From Zhengitettix transpicula (Eukaryota; Arthropoda; Insecta; Orthoptera; Tetrigidae), in contig CM073591.1 in the NCBI GenBank assembly GCA_037074705.1, positions 10,949,087 to 11,013,086 of the forward strand: DNA of 64,000 nt, in the 5' to 3' direction. The notes under the pieces are model-generated. The model searched no databases and was not told where the DNA came from. It saw nothing but the letters and a program-made list of their open reading frames with translations. Numbering within the stretch: position 1 is the stretch's first letter; each line of letters begins with the position of its first letter. This document shows positions 20,727 to 31,516 of this stretch, one piece after another. Both the position numbers and the translations under genes were made by a program.

Positions 20727-21613
20727 TACGAGGGTGGTCTTAAGAAGTTTCCGACCCAACGATGATAGAAGACACAGTCAGTTTCCTCGTAACTTCTCCC
20801 AGGGATGCTGCTGCCATCTCTGTGACCCGTCGACGTTTCTCTCTGCAAAGTAAGTGTTCACGAAGGTGATTGCCTCTTCATTTGACGAAAATCTCTGTCC
20901 TCGGAGGGAACAAGGAGAAGTCGCTTGAGCCTAGACCTGGATGGCCGACCAGTTTAAATCTTAACTCGTGGATTTCCGCCATGGCAACCGCTGAGGTCTG
21001 CAAATGTCGCCGTTTCCGCCTTCAGCTTGTCAAGCAACGATGCTCCTGTAATGGTTTCCTCCCTTTAAAATAACTCCCTGACAGTCGCCATCACTTTCCC
21101 AGTCCACTGTCTGCACTGATGTGTCCAAGTTTCATCCACAGCAATTAACTTCGCCAACAGAGCGCTGGAAATGTTTGAAACGCGGCAGCCAACGCGCTGA
21201 CAGCTTTCTCATGCCTAAATGCTGACATGACCTCTGCTGTCTGTCTCTCTCTCTGACTTCATGTAGCGCCGCCACCTGGTGAACTTTAGTCGAAGTTCAT
21301 CGTCTCCCTACTCTCTTACGTTCACTGTGGTGAATGATGCTGCAGCGTCTCCCGTGCAACTCATCTCTGATTTGTTCCCTTTCAAAAACAAAATATTTAA
21401 TAACAGCTCGATACTCGGATTTTCTCCATTTTCACAAAAAAAACGTTCACATCAAACTCACTTCAAACACGACTGTTACACAACAACTGCGCGTCCAAAC
21501 ATGGCCGAAGTGAGTAACTGTCAACAGATGAACGACGAGATTCACCAGCCTTTTATTTACTAGTGCTGCCATCTTCACGATGAGATCGGAAACTTTTCAG
21601 AACTATCCACGTA
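20727..21613 (-). mobile_element. Mariner element relic, internally deleted
   Basis: Both ends are present as inverted repeats. The left begins TACGAGGGTGGTCTTAAGAA and GTTTCCGACC; the right, read inward on the minus strand, is TACGTGGATAGTTCTGAAAA and GTTTCCGATC. Both sit beside TA, the mariner target. The length of about 890 bp is short of the usual 1.3 kb, so the element lacks part of the transposase gene. A solo end of the same family lies at 59871. Confidence 0.88.
20870..21230 (-). pseudogene. Mariner transposase, broken
   Basis: This is a Tc1/mariner DD34D-type transposase, a cut-and-paste DNA integrase acting in the nucleus on its terminal inverted repeats. On the minus strand one reads HLGMRKLSARWLPR (the mariner M.K.SARWVPR block), LIAVDETWTH with the first catalytic aspartate, then a stop within GKVMATVREL..., then after a frameshift AMAEIHELRFKLVGHP and SSDFSLFP with the third catalytic aspartate. 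The QDNAPAH block with the second aspartate is not recognisable between LDKLKAETATF and AMAEIHEL. Frameshifts, stops and that gap make it dead. Confidence 0.88.
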
Positions 21614-22744
21614 CAAGATAACAGCCAACACGTGCTAATCCAACAGTGAAGTGTAGAGTCAGTGTTTATAGAGAGTTGAGTGTGTGTAAGGAGCTAAATT
21701 GCCCCTGGTACCAGAGAGAGAGAAACTGTAAGTCATAACCTCAATTAAAATATTACTGTGAATCTTTGATTAAAGATAAAATCGTCAGATTTCGAATTGT
21801 TTTGAATATTATAAATATTTAATTTGTAATTAAGTCATGAAAGTGTAATCGACACAGGAGTTTGATTGTTTAACAAAAGGAGTGACACCTTTCGTTATTT
21901 AAAGGCCCAGATGAAGAACCCCCCCCCCCCCCCCTGAGAGTAAGAGTAAGAATAAATGTTGTAAAAGGTCATGGAATACTTATTTGTAATTTGAAATCTG
22001 TTGTGCATAGAATAAATAAATTGTTTGGTGAGTTTGAATAATGTTTCTTATTTATGATCCTTTCATTTAAAAATCACCATAATTTAAATTGAAGCATCAA
22101 CGTGGGCATTATTGTTGCATTCTTACATATTACATGTTAGGCGTCACCAGCTATTATAATTAAATTGTTTATTCATTCCTATAATTATTACAATATATAT
22201 TGCAATATACAAAAATAAGGCGTTAATTAAATTTAATTAATTTTCCTCACGTTGAAGCGCCATTTATGTAATAATCAAATAATAGGTCGTTTATTAAATG
22301 AAATAATAATCAAAAATTAACCAACAAAATTATTTTATTTTATTTTGTGGCAACAAAAGACAATTACAACAAAATTTGGGACCTTTCTCTCTCTCAGGGT
22401 CTTCACTGTGTTTGATAATGGACACAACAAATTGATTTAAAATCTTAACAAACAGTTTACAATTTACCTAAACAATATGTCGATAGAAATAAATTAAAAA
22501 GGAAAGAAATTAACTTTGATTGACAATTAAAAGAGGACGAAATCTGACTTTATCCTTCAATTAGCGTTTACAATTAATCATTAGTTTTGGTCCAGCTGGT
22601 ACCAGCATTCTTTTTGGTTTCCGGAGTTCACTATGGCAAACTTTTACACTGATTCTAAACATCGACTCACAGATTTTACACTATTGAAGTCCACCTTGAC
22701 AGGCTCCCAAGAACTTGGATGATCCTCCTGAATGTCAGCTATCT
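21614..22744. other. AT-rich unannotated stretch
   Basis: It contains a 16-base C run at 21919-21934, a CACGTTGAAGCGCCATTTAT piece of the GGCGCCA repeat near 22247, and (GA)n/(CT)n at 21715 and 22388. No coding frame is supported. Confidence 0.4.
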
Positions 22745-23495
22745 GATGTCTGCTTGCCTTCCCTGGCTGGCTATAGACGTAAACTAAACAGACTTTCTTT
22801 CCTGGCTGGCTATAGACGTAAACTCCTAGACTTTCTTTCCTGGCTGGCTATAGACGTAAACCAAAATTGACTTCCTTTCCTGGCTGGCTATGGACGTAAA
22901 CTAAACTGACTTCCTTTCCTGGCTGGCTGTAAACGTAAACTAAACTGACTTCCTTTCCTGGCTGGCTATGGACGTAAACTAAACTGACTTCCTTTCCTGG
23001 CTGGCTATAGACGTAAACTAAACTGACTTCCTTTCCTGGCTGCCTATAGACGTAAGCTCCCAGAATTCCTTCCCTGGCTGGTTATAGACGTAAACTCCTA
23101 GACTTTCTTTCCTGGCTGGCTACAGACGTAAACTCCTAGACTTCCTTCCCTGGCTGGTTATAGACGTAAACTCCTAGACTTCCTTCCCTGGCTGGCTATA
23201 GTCGTAAACTCCTAGACTTTCTTTCATGGCTAGCTATAGACGTAAACTCCTAGACTTCCTTCCCTGGCTGGCTATAGTCGTAAACTCCTAGACTTTCTTT
23301 CATGGCTAGCTATAGACGTAAACTCCTAGACTTCCTTCCCTGGCTGGCTATAGTCATAAACTCCTAGACTTTCTTTCCTGGCTGGCCATAGACGTAAACT
23401 CCTAGACTTCTTTTCCTGGCTGGCTATAGTCATAAACTCCTAGACTTTTTTTCCTGGCTGGCTGTAGACGTAAACTGCCAGACTTTCATGCGCGT
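22745..23495. repeat. 38-39-bp minisatellite, about 18 copies
   Basis: The unit is CCTGGCTGGCTATAGACGTA plus AACTCCTAGACTTTCTTT. Two main subtypes, CTCCTAGACTT and CTAAACTGACTT, are clustered rather than mixed, which indicates local amplification. Confidence 0.93.
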
Positions 23496-23639
23496 AAACG
23501 CCATTTTGACTTTTCAACAAAAGCGACTGAACTCGCTTTTCCATTGTTGCTTTATTCGATCAGGCCGCTATAATGGATTTATCAAACAATTCAAATTTTA
23601 TGTCCAAACAATTAATGGCCTAATTAATTGGCATTACAA

Positions 23640-23760
23640 TATATATATATATATATTGTGGTAAACACAATTTATTTATTATTATTTTTACACGTTGGTC
23701 GCCATTTTGTAATAAGTACTTAAATTTTCGACACTGCCCTTGGCAGCAGGCATCGTCGCC
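23640..23760. repeat. (TA)n and GGCGCCA-type repeat piece
   Basis: A TA run is followed by TGGTAAACACAATTTATTTA, ACACGTTGGTCGCCATTTTG and TAATAAG. The same order is found near 18845-18900, so this is a dispersed copy of that repeat. Confidence 0.5.
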
Positions 23761-23799
23761 TCCGCGTTCTCGCCAAAGCAATGCAGTTAGTCACAACGC

Positions 23800-24997
23800 A
23801 ATGGCAGAAACAAAAGTTATTAATTATTACCTATTTGTAATTACTACAGTATATATGCGCTCAACGCCGTGTAAGGACGCAGGACCTGAAGGTAAGGAGC
23901 GTAATTGGCAAGGGATCCCTTTGAAACAACGGACGTTGGGTCAGTGCGAAGTGAGGGGGTTGGGGGTTGGCTGGCAAGTGGGTCAGAGCCTGGAGGCGGA
24001 CATTAGCATGCGAGTGGAGGCTCATCAGTCGCAATCAGATGGGATTCCCAGAGTCCTTTTATCGCGGCAAGTAATTTTCTCTTCAAACGACGATTCGAAT
24101 GGAAATAAAGAAGGGAGAGGAAATACGGCGGAAGGAAGGGAAGTAAAAAATAGGAAGGGAAAAAAAAAGCGTTGAAGGGAAGTGTGTGCCTTGCGATTTG
24201 CATCCATCCCCGGTGTTAATTCTCGCGCGCCCTCGCCAGTTGTGTTCCCTTTGATCCGCCCCGCTGGTCGTGTAAGTCTAACTATTTACCACCCCCAGCC
24301 AGATTAACCCCCCCGCGACAGCAGCGGCAGCAGCAATGATCTGCGGGGTGCAGCCGAAGACAATGCAATTACCAGCTGCACGCTGCAGATTTCCGCTGAC
24401 TGCCCGCTGCTGATCGATAACGACAGGCTCGCTGCCTGGTTGGTTGCCGCGCTCGCTGCGGACGTGCAGGTACGACTCTTGCGTCGTCCTGATGTCCTCG
24501 GACAGTCATGGGCTCCTCTTCTGGTTCTGCCTTTGCAATTCTCCTCCACACACCACATTTTATTTTTTTAAAAAAACAACAACATTCCAGTGTATTTATT
24601 TTCTCATTCTCTCACTTTACCACGTTCTAAATTCCATTTCCTTGGCACCTGGTCTCTTTACTACGGGAGAAACATGTTCGTACAGTGGCGAATAAGGGCG
24701 ACTTCCTTCGCAGGGATTTTTAAAGAAAACTCCAATATATATATTTCATTTTTACTCTTTGTACGTGCAACACTGCCAACGTCTGCGCGTAATTTACTCC
24801 ACGTTATACGCTGGATCTGTCGAGAAACGAATATTTGTCCACGTCATTCTATTTTTCGCTTTCGGTCTTCAGTTTCAATATCTCTGATCATTCCTTACGT
24901 TGGCTTTGCTTAAAAAGAGACTGTAACATCAGCCCCCCCCCCACCTTCGGCTGTCGTCGTGGTCCTGATGTTGTCGAAATATTCACGGCCATAGTGC
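23800..24997. other. GC-rich non-repetitive island
   Basis: Bases 23870-24560 are high-complexity and unlike the surrounding arrays. They contain the POU octamer ATTTGCAT (near 24196), ATTAGCATGCG and several CAATTA/AATTAC sites. No splice-supported frame is visible. It is a candidate regulatory region only. Bases 24561-24997 show nothing beyond a C run near 24934. Confidence 0.35.
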
Positions 24998-25127
24998 CCC
25001 GATTTGACCTTGAAGCTCTTCATTGCTCCGACGAATCAAACTGGTGCGACGTTGCATCATAGTATTATCCACACGTGTAAGGGTGGTTTGTTGTCGTTCA
25101 TTACTGGACGATGTGGTAACGTTCGTG
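24998..25127 (+). repeat. Left direct repeat flanking the 54-bp array
   Basis: Shared with 26064-26195: GATTTGACCTTGAAGCTCTT, CCGACGAATCAAACTGG, GTAAGGGTGGTTTGT, then GGCAACGTTCGTGG or its variant. The array sits exactly between the two copies. Confidence 0.85.
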
Positions 25128-25169
25128 GTTGAAATTCCAAATCAAGATTCTTTTTCTTTCATTTATACT

Positions 25170-26063
25170 ACTTCTTCTTCCGATTTTACTTTTTTTATTA
25201 TTATTACCTCCTTATTTTCTCCATCCATCTTGCTTTATGTCCTTTTCATCCTTTATTTTTTCCCTTATTTTCTCCATATATCTTGCTTTATATCCTTTTC
25301 ATCCTGTATTATTTTCCTTAATCCTTTATTTTTCCCTTACTTTCTCCATCTATATTGCTTTATTTCTTTTTCATCCCTTATTTACTCCATCTATTTTTCT
25401 TTATTTCCTTTTCATCCTTTATTTTCATCCCTCATTTTCTCCATCATCTTACTTTATTTCCTTTTATCCTTTATTTTTTCTTTATTTTCTCCATCTGTCT
25501 TGCTTTATGTCCTTTTCATCCTTTATTTTTTCCCTTATTTTCTCCATCTATCTTGCTATATTTCCTTTTCATCCTCTATTATTTTCCTTAATCCTTTTTC
25601 CCCCTTACTTTCTCTATCTATCTTGCTTTATTTCCTTTTCATCCTCTATTATTTTCCTTAATCCTTTAATTTTCCCTTACTTTCTCCATCTATCTTGCTT
25701 TATTTCTTTTTCATCCCTTATTTACTTCATCTATCTTTCTTTATTTCCTTTTCATCCTTTATTTTCATCCCTCATTTTCGCCCTCTATCTTACTTTATTT
25801 CCTATTTATCCTTTATCTTTCTCTTATTTTCTCCATCTATCTAGCTTTATGTCCTTTCATCCTTTATTTTTTCCCTTATTTTCTCCATCTATCTTGCTAT
25901 ATTTCCTTTTCATCCTCTATTATTTTCCTTACTTTCTCCATCTACAATGCTTTATTTCCTTTTAATCCTTTATTTTTCCCTTACTTTCTCCATCTACATT
26001 GATTTATTTCCTTTTAATCCTTTATTTATTCCTTTACTTTCTCCGTCTATCTGGCTTATTTCC
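25170..26063. repeat. 54-bp polypyrimidine array, first block
   Basis: The unit CCATCTATCTTGCTTTATTT plus CCTTTTCATCCTTTATTTTT and TCCCTTATTTTCT repeats about every 54 bp with slippage. All three frames are open because the strand is nearly free of purines; this is not a gene. The same unit recurs at 27055-27955 and, inverted, at 29270-31262. Confidence 0.9.
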
Positions 26064-26195
26064 TTTTCATGGTTGATTTGACCTTGAAACTCTTCCTTGC
26101 GCCGACGAATCAAACTGGGGCGACGTTGCCACATAGTATTGTAAGGGTGGTTTGTCGTCGGTCAATATCGGCGACGTGGCAACGTTCGTGGCTCT
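26064..26195 (+). repeat. Right direct repeat flanking the 54-bp array
   Basis: About 125 bp, roughly 80-85% identical by eye to 24998-25127. It suggests that the array grew inside a duplicated host segment or that the repeats are its element ends. Confidence 0.85.
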
Positions 26196-26259
26196 GCACA
26201 GCCTTTTCTACGATCCTTGAGCTTGTCACCGTTATCGGACTCCAGAGGCCTGGTTATTC

Positions 26260-26600
26260 TTATTCCGACTGCTAGGGTTCGAATCGTTGCCGATGTAGAT
26301 CCAATTTTTGTTTTGTACAGGGCGGGGGGGTTGGAAGGGAGCCGTAAATTGGATTGTCGCTGTTTGCCCTCCGGTGACGAGCTCTGTTCTTAGGCAAATA
26401 CGCGCGAGCAGTAGTTGCGGTGTTGCAGATGCAGTGGTAGTGGTAAAGGGATTTGTTTGGGCGCACAATGGGATTACCAGCCCTGGGCACACAGTTCGAC
26501 AGCGGCAATTACACGCGAGCTGTTCCTCGGGGAAGTCCCTCACACTCTGCAAACAGCGAGGGGCCACGCTCTCTGGACAGCTTTTGTACATCCATTGTAC
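26260..26600. other. GC-rich island with B-box-like site
   Basis: GGGTTCGAATCGTTGCCG near 26276 resembles a pol III B box followed by T-rich sequence, but no tRNA fold can be drawn. The rest is high-complexity DNA with competing frames on both strands and no splice evidence. Confidence 0.3.
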
Positions 26601-26839
26601 TATATTATTGTATTCTACTGTCTGGGAGGAGGAAGGTGGGCAAGAAACGTTGAAAAAGGGCAGAGAAAACAAAAAACAGAAAGAGAGAGATGACGTAGAA
26701 GATGGTCCAGAAGATCAGATGGAGAAGTAGAGTCCGGACTCTGTACTCTGGACCAGGTCAGCGTCTAAGTGTTGTTCTCTCTCCGGTGACGAACAGAATT
26801 TTTTCCGTACTGTTTGAAACGTTGTAGTGAATCTCTACG

Positions 26840-26995
26840 TCTGTGTTCTGACCTTCTACACGATCATTCACGTCATCTCTTGAACCTGCCTCATTCTTAC
26901 TGCTTTTTTTGTTGTTTATTCTCTACTTCTCTTCTTTGCCTTTTTTCACTTTTTCTTGCTCACCTCTCTGCTCTCAGACAACGGAATACCCCATT
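26840..26995 (+). repeat. Single unit and tail of the 90-bp (49-kb) repeat
   Basis: ACCTTCTACACGATCATTCA, CGTCATCTCTTGA and then TCTCAGACAACGGAATACCC match the last unit and right flank of the 49.4-51.1-kb array (TAGACAATGGGATACCCG near 51152). So that flank is a defined element end. Confidence 0.65.
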
Positions 26996-27054
26996 AATCT
27001 TAATAATAGAGTTACCTCACCATTGTCAATAAATTACAAATCCATATTCTTCTT

Positions 27055-27955
27055 CTTTTATTTATGCAATTCTTCTTTTGTTTTTCCGTTTTTTTCTTTT
27101 TTATTATTTATTTCCTTTTTTTCTCCATCTGTCTTTCTTTGTTAGCTTCTCATCCATTATTTTTACCCCTCACTTTCTTCATCTACCTTGCTTTCTTTCC
27201 TTTTCATCCTTTATTTTTTCCCGTATTTTCTCAACCTATCTTGTTTTATTTTATTTGCATCCTTCAGTGTTTCCCTTATATATTTCTCCACCTTTCTTGC
27301 TTCATTTTATTTTCATCCTTTATTTTTTCCTTACTTTCTCCATCTATCTTGCTTTATTTTATTTTCATCCTTTATTTTTGCCTTACGTTCTCCATCTATC
27401 TTGCTTTATTTCTTTTTCATCCTTTATTTTTTCTCTTATTTTCTCCATCTGTCTTTCTTTGTTACCTTTTCATCCTTTATTTTTATCCCTTGTTTTCTCC
27501 ATCTATCTTGCTTTCTTTCATTTTCATCCTTTATTTTTTCCCTTATTTTCTCAACCTATCTTGCTTTATTTTATTTGCATCCTTTATTTTTCCCTTATAC
27601 ATTTCTCCATCTATCTTGCTTTATTTTATTTTCATCCTTTATTTTTTCTCTTATTTTCTCCATCTGTCTTTCTTGGTTACCTTTTCATCCTTTATTTTTA
27701 CCCCTTGTTTTCTCCATCTATCTTGCTTTCTTTCCTTTCCATCCTTTATTTTTTCCCTTATTTTTTCAATCTGTCTTGCTTTATTTTATTTTCATCCTTT
27801 ATTTTATTCCCTACTTTCTCCATCTTCATTGCTTTATTTCCTTTTCATTCTTTATTTTTCCCTTTACTTTCTCCATCTACATTGCTTTATTTCCTTTTCA
27901 TCCTTTATTTTTTTCTCCATCTTCATTACTTTATTTCCCTTTCATTCCTTTTCGC
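27055..27955. repeat. 54-bp polypyrimidine array, second block
   Basis: Same unit as 25170-26063, in the same orientation, with variants CCATCTGTCTTTCTTTGTTA and TCAACCTATCTTG. The reading frame is open in all three phases for compositional reasons. Confidence 0.9.
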
Positions 27956-27965
27956 CGTGGTGTTA

Positions 27966-28290
27966 GCGTAACAATAAGCGATCATAGCAATTGTTGACTG
28001 TTTGTACATTAACAGCTGTGATGTTTGATTTAATGTGAAGCATCTCTGGAAAGGTCAATGACTAAAATCTCAGCATTTTGCCAATCAATGATATGTTTGG
28101 AGAGTAACAACAGATTGTGTATGATATTAGACACTATGATCCTTGATACGGGCGTATTAAGGGAACGTTTCGTTCGTCCCATGTAGCAGCAGTTACAATT
28201 AGAGAAAAAGGGTTTTTGTAAAACAACAACACAAATTTTGGTTGTAGGTGTCGAGTGGGTCCTTTGTGGGTTTTTAGTCAAGTAGGAAAG
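27966..28290 (-). pseudogene. Penelope-like element C-terminus, GIY-YIG endonuclease
   Basis: This is the longest Penelope-like fragment here. An open frame at 28281-28030 on the minus strand reads SNCNCCYMGRTKRSLNT (the YIG strand and arginine block), then after a deletion HIIDWQNAEILVID, which matches the H.IDW..AEIL segment near the end of GIY-YIG domains in these elements, then a stop. In the family this nuclease nicks target DNA for reverse transcription. The reverse transcriptase domain is absent. Downstream sequence to 27966 matches the 61.2-kb tail (CACATTAAATCAAACA, GTTACGCTAAC), defining a shared 3' untranslated region. Confidence 0.7.
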
Positions 28291-28599
28291 GGGTGTTTAG
28301 TGGATCTTAAGCAGCGTCACTGGTCTCCAGAGACATTCTTTATTACACGAAATAAAATAGAATTAAATAAATAATAATAATAATACTCACACATTTGTGA
28401 TTGCAAATGGCGTGACCTTTTTTTGTTGATCTTGTTCTCTCTTAATTTTGTCCGGTGCTTGAACGAGCTCTTTCCAGTACGTTAAGCTGCTCCATCCCCT
28501 GTGTGTGCCTGTGTTCTGCGGATGACGCTGGAGGTCCAGGGATTTGGCCGAGTTGTTTTTCGTTTGCGGTCTCAAGCTTCTTTTTATTAATAAACCCCC
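28291..28599. other. Unannotated stretch
   Basis: TAATAA simple repeats lie near 28365-28385. No other feature is seen. Confidence 0.3.
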
Positions 28600-29040
28600 C
28601 CCCCGCGTGGTGACGTCATTTCCGGCGTGAGTCTGCACAATGCTTGGCAATCTGACCAGGAAGGAATTGCCCTCATCAAGACGAGCCCTTATCGCGAGAG
28701 GGAGGGAGGGGGGGAGGGTCTGATAGGGGGCTAATTGGCCGATTTGTTGGCAGCCCTGTCATTAGGAAGCGCGCGGGCGATTGCGCATTGTTTACACACG
28801 GGGCAGATTCATCATCACGCCTTGATGTCGGCCGCGATGATATTAATCGATGTCACCCCCACCCAGGCAACAAGTGTAACCCCTTCACTTCCAATCACAC
28901 CCGCGGACCTTCGCCGACAATGCGTGTAATGAGACGAGCGCAGCTCAAACAACGATGGCGCCCGTCATCGCCGCCGTAATTAATAACCTTCCTCCTCTAC
29001 CTGGAAGGCCGTGATGTACCGTCGCTTACTTAGCACATTG
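28600..29040. other. GC-rich non-repetitive island
   Basis: TGACGTCATTTCCGG (about 28612), GCTAATTGGCCGATTTG, TTGTTTACACA (forkhead-like) and GATATTAATCGATG lie within 250 bp of high-complexity sequence. This looks more like a conserved regulatory element than an exon: no splice-bounded frame is seen. Confidence 0.35.
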
Positions 29041-29269
29041 TTACGATCCCTATTATTATCACTATCTTTCTGATTCATTATTTTCAGTCAGGCGTGATTT
29101 TTTTAAATTTATTATTCTAGTCATTTTTATTAACAGTGGTCCTGTACAGACTGTATTGTTCTTTTCTTATGTGTACTTGTTACTTCCTCCACTTATTTTG
29201 CATTACTTAGCAAAGCACAGACTCAGCTACTCGCTATTTTTAGAGAAAAAACGAATCTTTGAGGGACAT

Positions 29270-31262
29270 ATACAAAAATAAAGGATGAAAACGAAATAAA
29301 GCAAGACAGATGGAGAAAATAAGGGGAAAAATAAAGGATGAAAAGGAAATAAACCAATGTAGATGGAGAAGGTAAGGGAAAATATAAATGAATAAATGAA
29401 ATAAAGAAAGACAGATGGAGAAAGTAAGGGAAAAAATAAGGGATAAAAAGGAAATAATACAAGATAGGTTGAGAAAAAAAGGGAAAAAATAAAGGATGAA
29501 AAGGAAATAAAGCAATATAGGTGGAGAAGGTAAGGGAAAAAATAAAGGAATAAATGAAATAAAGAAAGATAGATGCAGAAAGTAAGAGAAAAAATAAAGA
29601 ATGAAATGGAAATAAAGCATGATAGATGTAGAAATATATAAGGGAAAAAATAAAGGAAATAAAGCAAGATAGGTTGAGAAAAAAAAGGGAAATAATAAAG
29701 GATGAAAATGAAATAATGCAAGATAGATAGAGAACGTAAGGGAAAAAATAAAGGATGAAAATGGAAAAAAAAGCGAGATAGATTGGGAAGGTAAGGGAAA
29801 AATTGAAGGAAGATAGATGGAGAAAGTAAGAGAAAAAATAAAAGACGAAAAGGAAATAAAGCATGATAGATGGAGAAATGTTTAAGGGAAAAAATAAAGG
29901 AAATAAAGCACGATAGATGGAGAAAGTAAGGGAAAAAATAAGGGATAAAAAGGAAATAAAGCAATATAGATGGAGAAGGTAATGGAAAAAATAAAGGAAT
30001 AAAAGAAATAAAGAAAGATAGATGCCGAAAGTAAGAGAAAAATAAAGGATGAAAAGGAAATAAAGCAAGATAGGTTGAGAAAAAAAGGGAAATAATAAAG
30101 GATGAAAAGGAAATAAAGCAAGATAGATAGAGAACGTAAGGGAAAAAATAAAGGATGAAAATGGAAAAAAAAGCGAGATAGATTGGGAAGGTAAGGGAAA
30201 AATTAAAGGAAGATAGATGGAGAAAGTAAGAGAAAAAATAAAGAAAGAAAAGGAAATAAAGCAAGATAGATGGAGAAAGTAAGAGAAAAAATAAAAGACG
30301 AAAAGGAAATAAAGCATGATAGATGGAGAAATATATAAGGGAAAAAATAAAGGAAATAAAGCAAGATAGGTTGAGAAAAAAAGGGAAATAATAAAGGTTG
30401 AAAATGAAATAAAGCAAGATATATGGAGAACGTAAGGGAAAAAATAAAGGAAGAAAAGGAAATTAAGCAAGATAGGTTGAGTAAAAAAAGGGAAATAATA
30501 AAGGAAGAAAAGGAAATAAAGCACGACAGATGGAGAACGTAAGTGAAAAAATAAAGGAAGAAAAGAAAATAAAGCAAGACAGATGGAGAAACTAAGGGAA
30601 AAATAAAGGATGAAAAGGAAATAAAGCAATGTAGATGGAGAACGTAAGAGAAAAAATAAAAGACGAAAAGGAAATAAAGCATGATAGATGGAGAAATATA
30701 TAAGGGAAAAAATAAAGGAAATAAAGCAAGATAGGTTGAGAAAAAAAAGGGAAATAATAAAGGTTGAAAATGAAATAAAGCAAGATATATGGAGAACGTA
30801 AGGGAAAAAATAAAGGAAGAAAAGGAAATTAAGCAAGATAGGTTGAGTAAAAAAAGGGAAATAATAAAGGAAGAAAAGGAAATAAAGCAAGACAGATGGA
30901 GAACGTAAGTGAAAAAATAAAGGAAGAAAAGGAAATAAAGCAAGACAGATGGAGAAACTAAGGGAAAAATAAAGGATGAAAAGGAAATAAAGCAATGTAG
31001 ATGGAGAACGTAAGAGAAAAAATAAAAGACGAAAAGGAAATAAAGCATGATAGATGGAGAAATATATAAGGGAAAAAATAAAGGAAATAAAGCAAGATAG
31101 GTTGAGAAAAAAAAGGGAAATAATAAAGGTTGAAAATGAAATAAAGGAAGATAGATGGAGAACGTAAGGGAAAAAATAATGGAAGAAAAGGAAATTAAGC
31201 AAGACAGATGGAGAACGTAAGGGAAAAAATAAAGGATGAAAAGGAAATAAAGCAATGTAGAT
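29270..31262. repeat. 54-bp array, inverted block, with ~420-bp duplications
   Basis: Purine-rich complement of the 54-bp unit (GATAGATGGAGAAAGTAAGG, GAAAAGGAAATAAAGCA). A block of about 420 bp near 30260-30640 is repeated almost exactly near 30620-31020 and again further on. A 696-codon open frame on the minus strand is a consequence of composition; two other frames are open as well. Confidence 0.9.
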
Positions 31263-31475
31263 GAAGATATTCTTCTCCACGATTTCTGAGTGACATAAAA
31301 TATCGTGCAACAACCGCGTGCCTCTTGACGAAACAGCGCTCCGCCATGTTCATCCTGCAGATCCGAGCTTCCCAGAAAATGGCGGACCGTCCATTATCTC
31401 TCCTTTTTTGTTGTCATAAACATGAAGGTGTTTCTAATATTTTTGGGTTTCCAATAACATTGTTTATGAAACTGG
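31263..31475. other. Short unannotated stretch
   Basis: No feature is recognised before the Penelope-like scar. Confidence 0.25.
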
Positions 31476-31516
31476 TGGTGTTATATCGGCCAGACCAAAC
31501 GATCTCTTGTCAACTA
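31476..31516 (+). pseudogene. Penelope-like GIY-YIG scar
   Basis: The plus strand reads CYIGQTKRSLVN then a stop. This is the closest of the seven scars to the family consensus YIGQTKRSL. Nothing of the element is recognisable on either side. Confidence 0.65.

Noticed and set aside
24304..24558. GC-rich minus-strand frames in the 24-kb island, and a possible donor GTGCAGGTACGA near 24464
   Set aside because: Frames on both strands are equally open, and the donor has no matching acceptor with a continuous frame.
29223..31313. Open frame of 696 codons on the minus strand, and frames of 278-300 codons at 25.1-26.0 and 27.1-28.0 kb
   Set aside because: They lie wholly in the 54-bp polypyrimidine arrays. 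All stop codons contain purines, so a pyrimidine-rich strand is open in all three frames.
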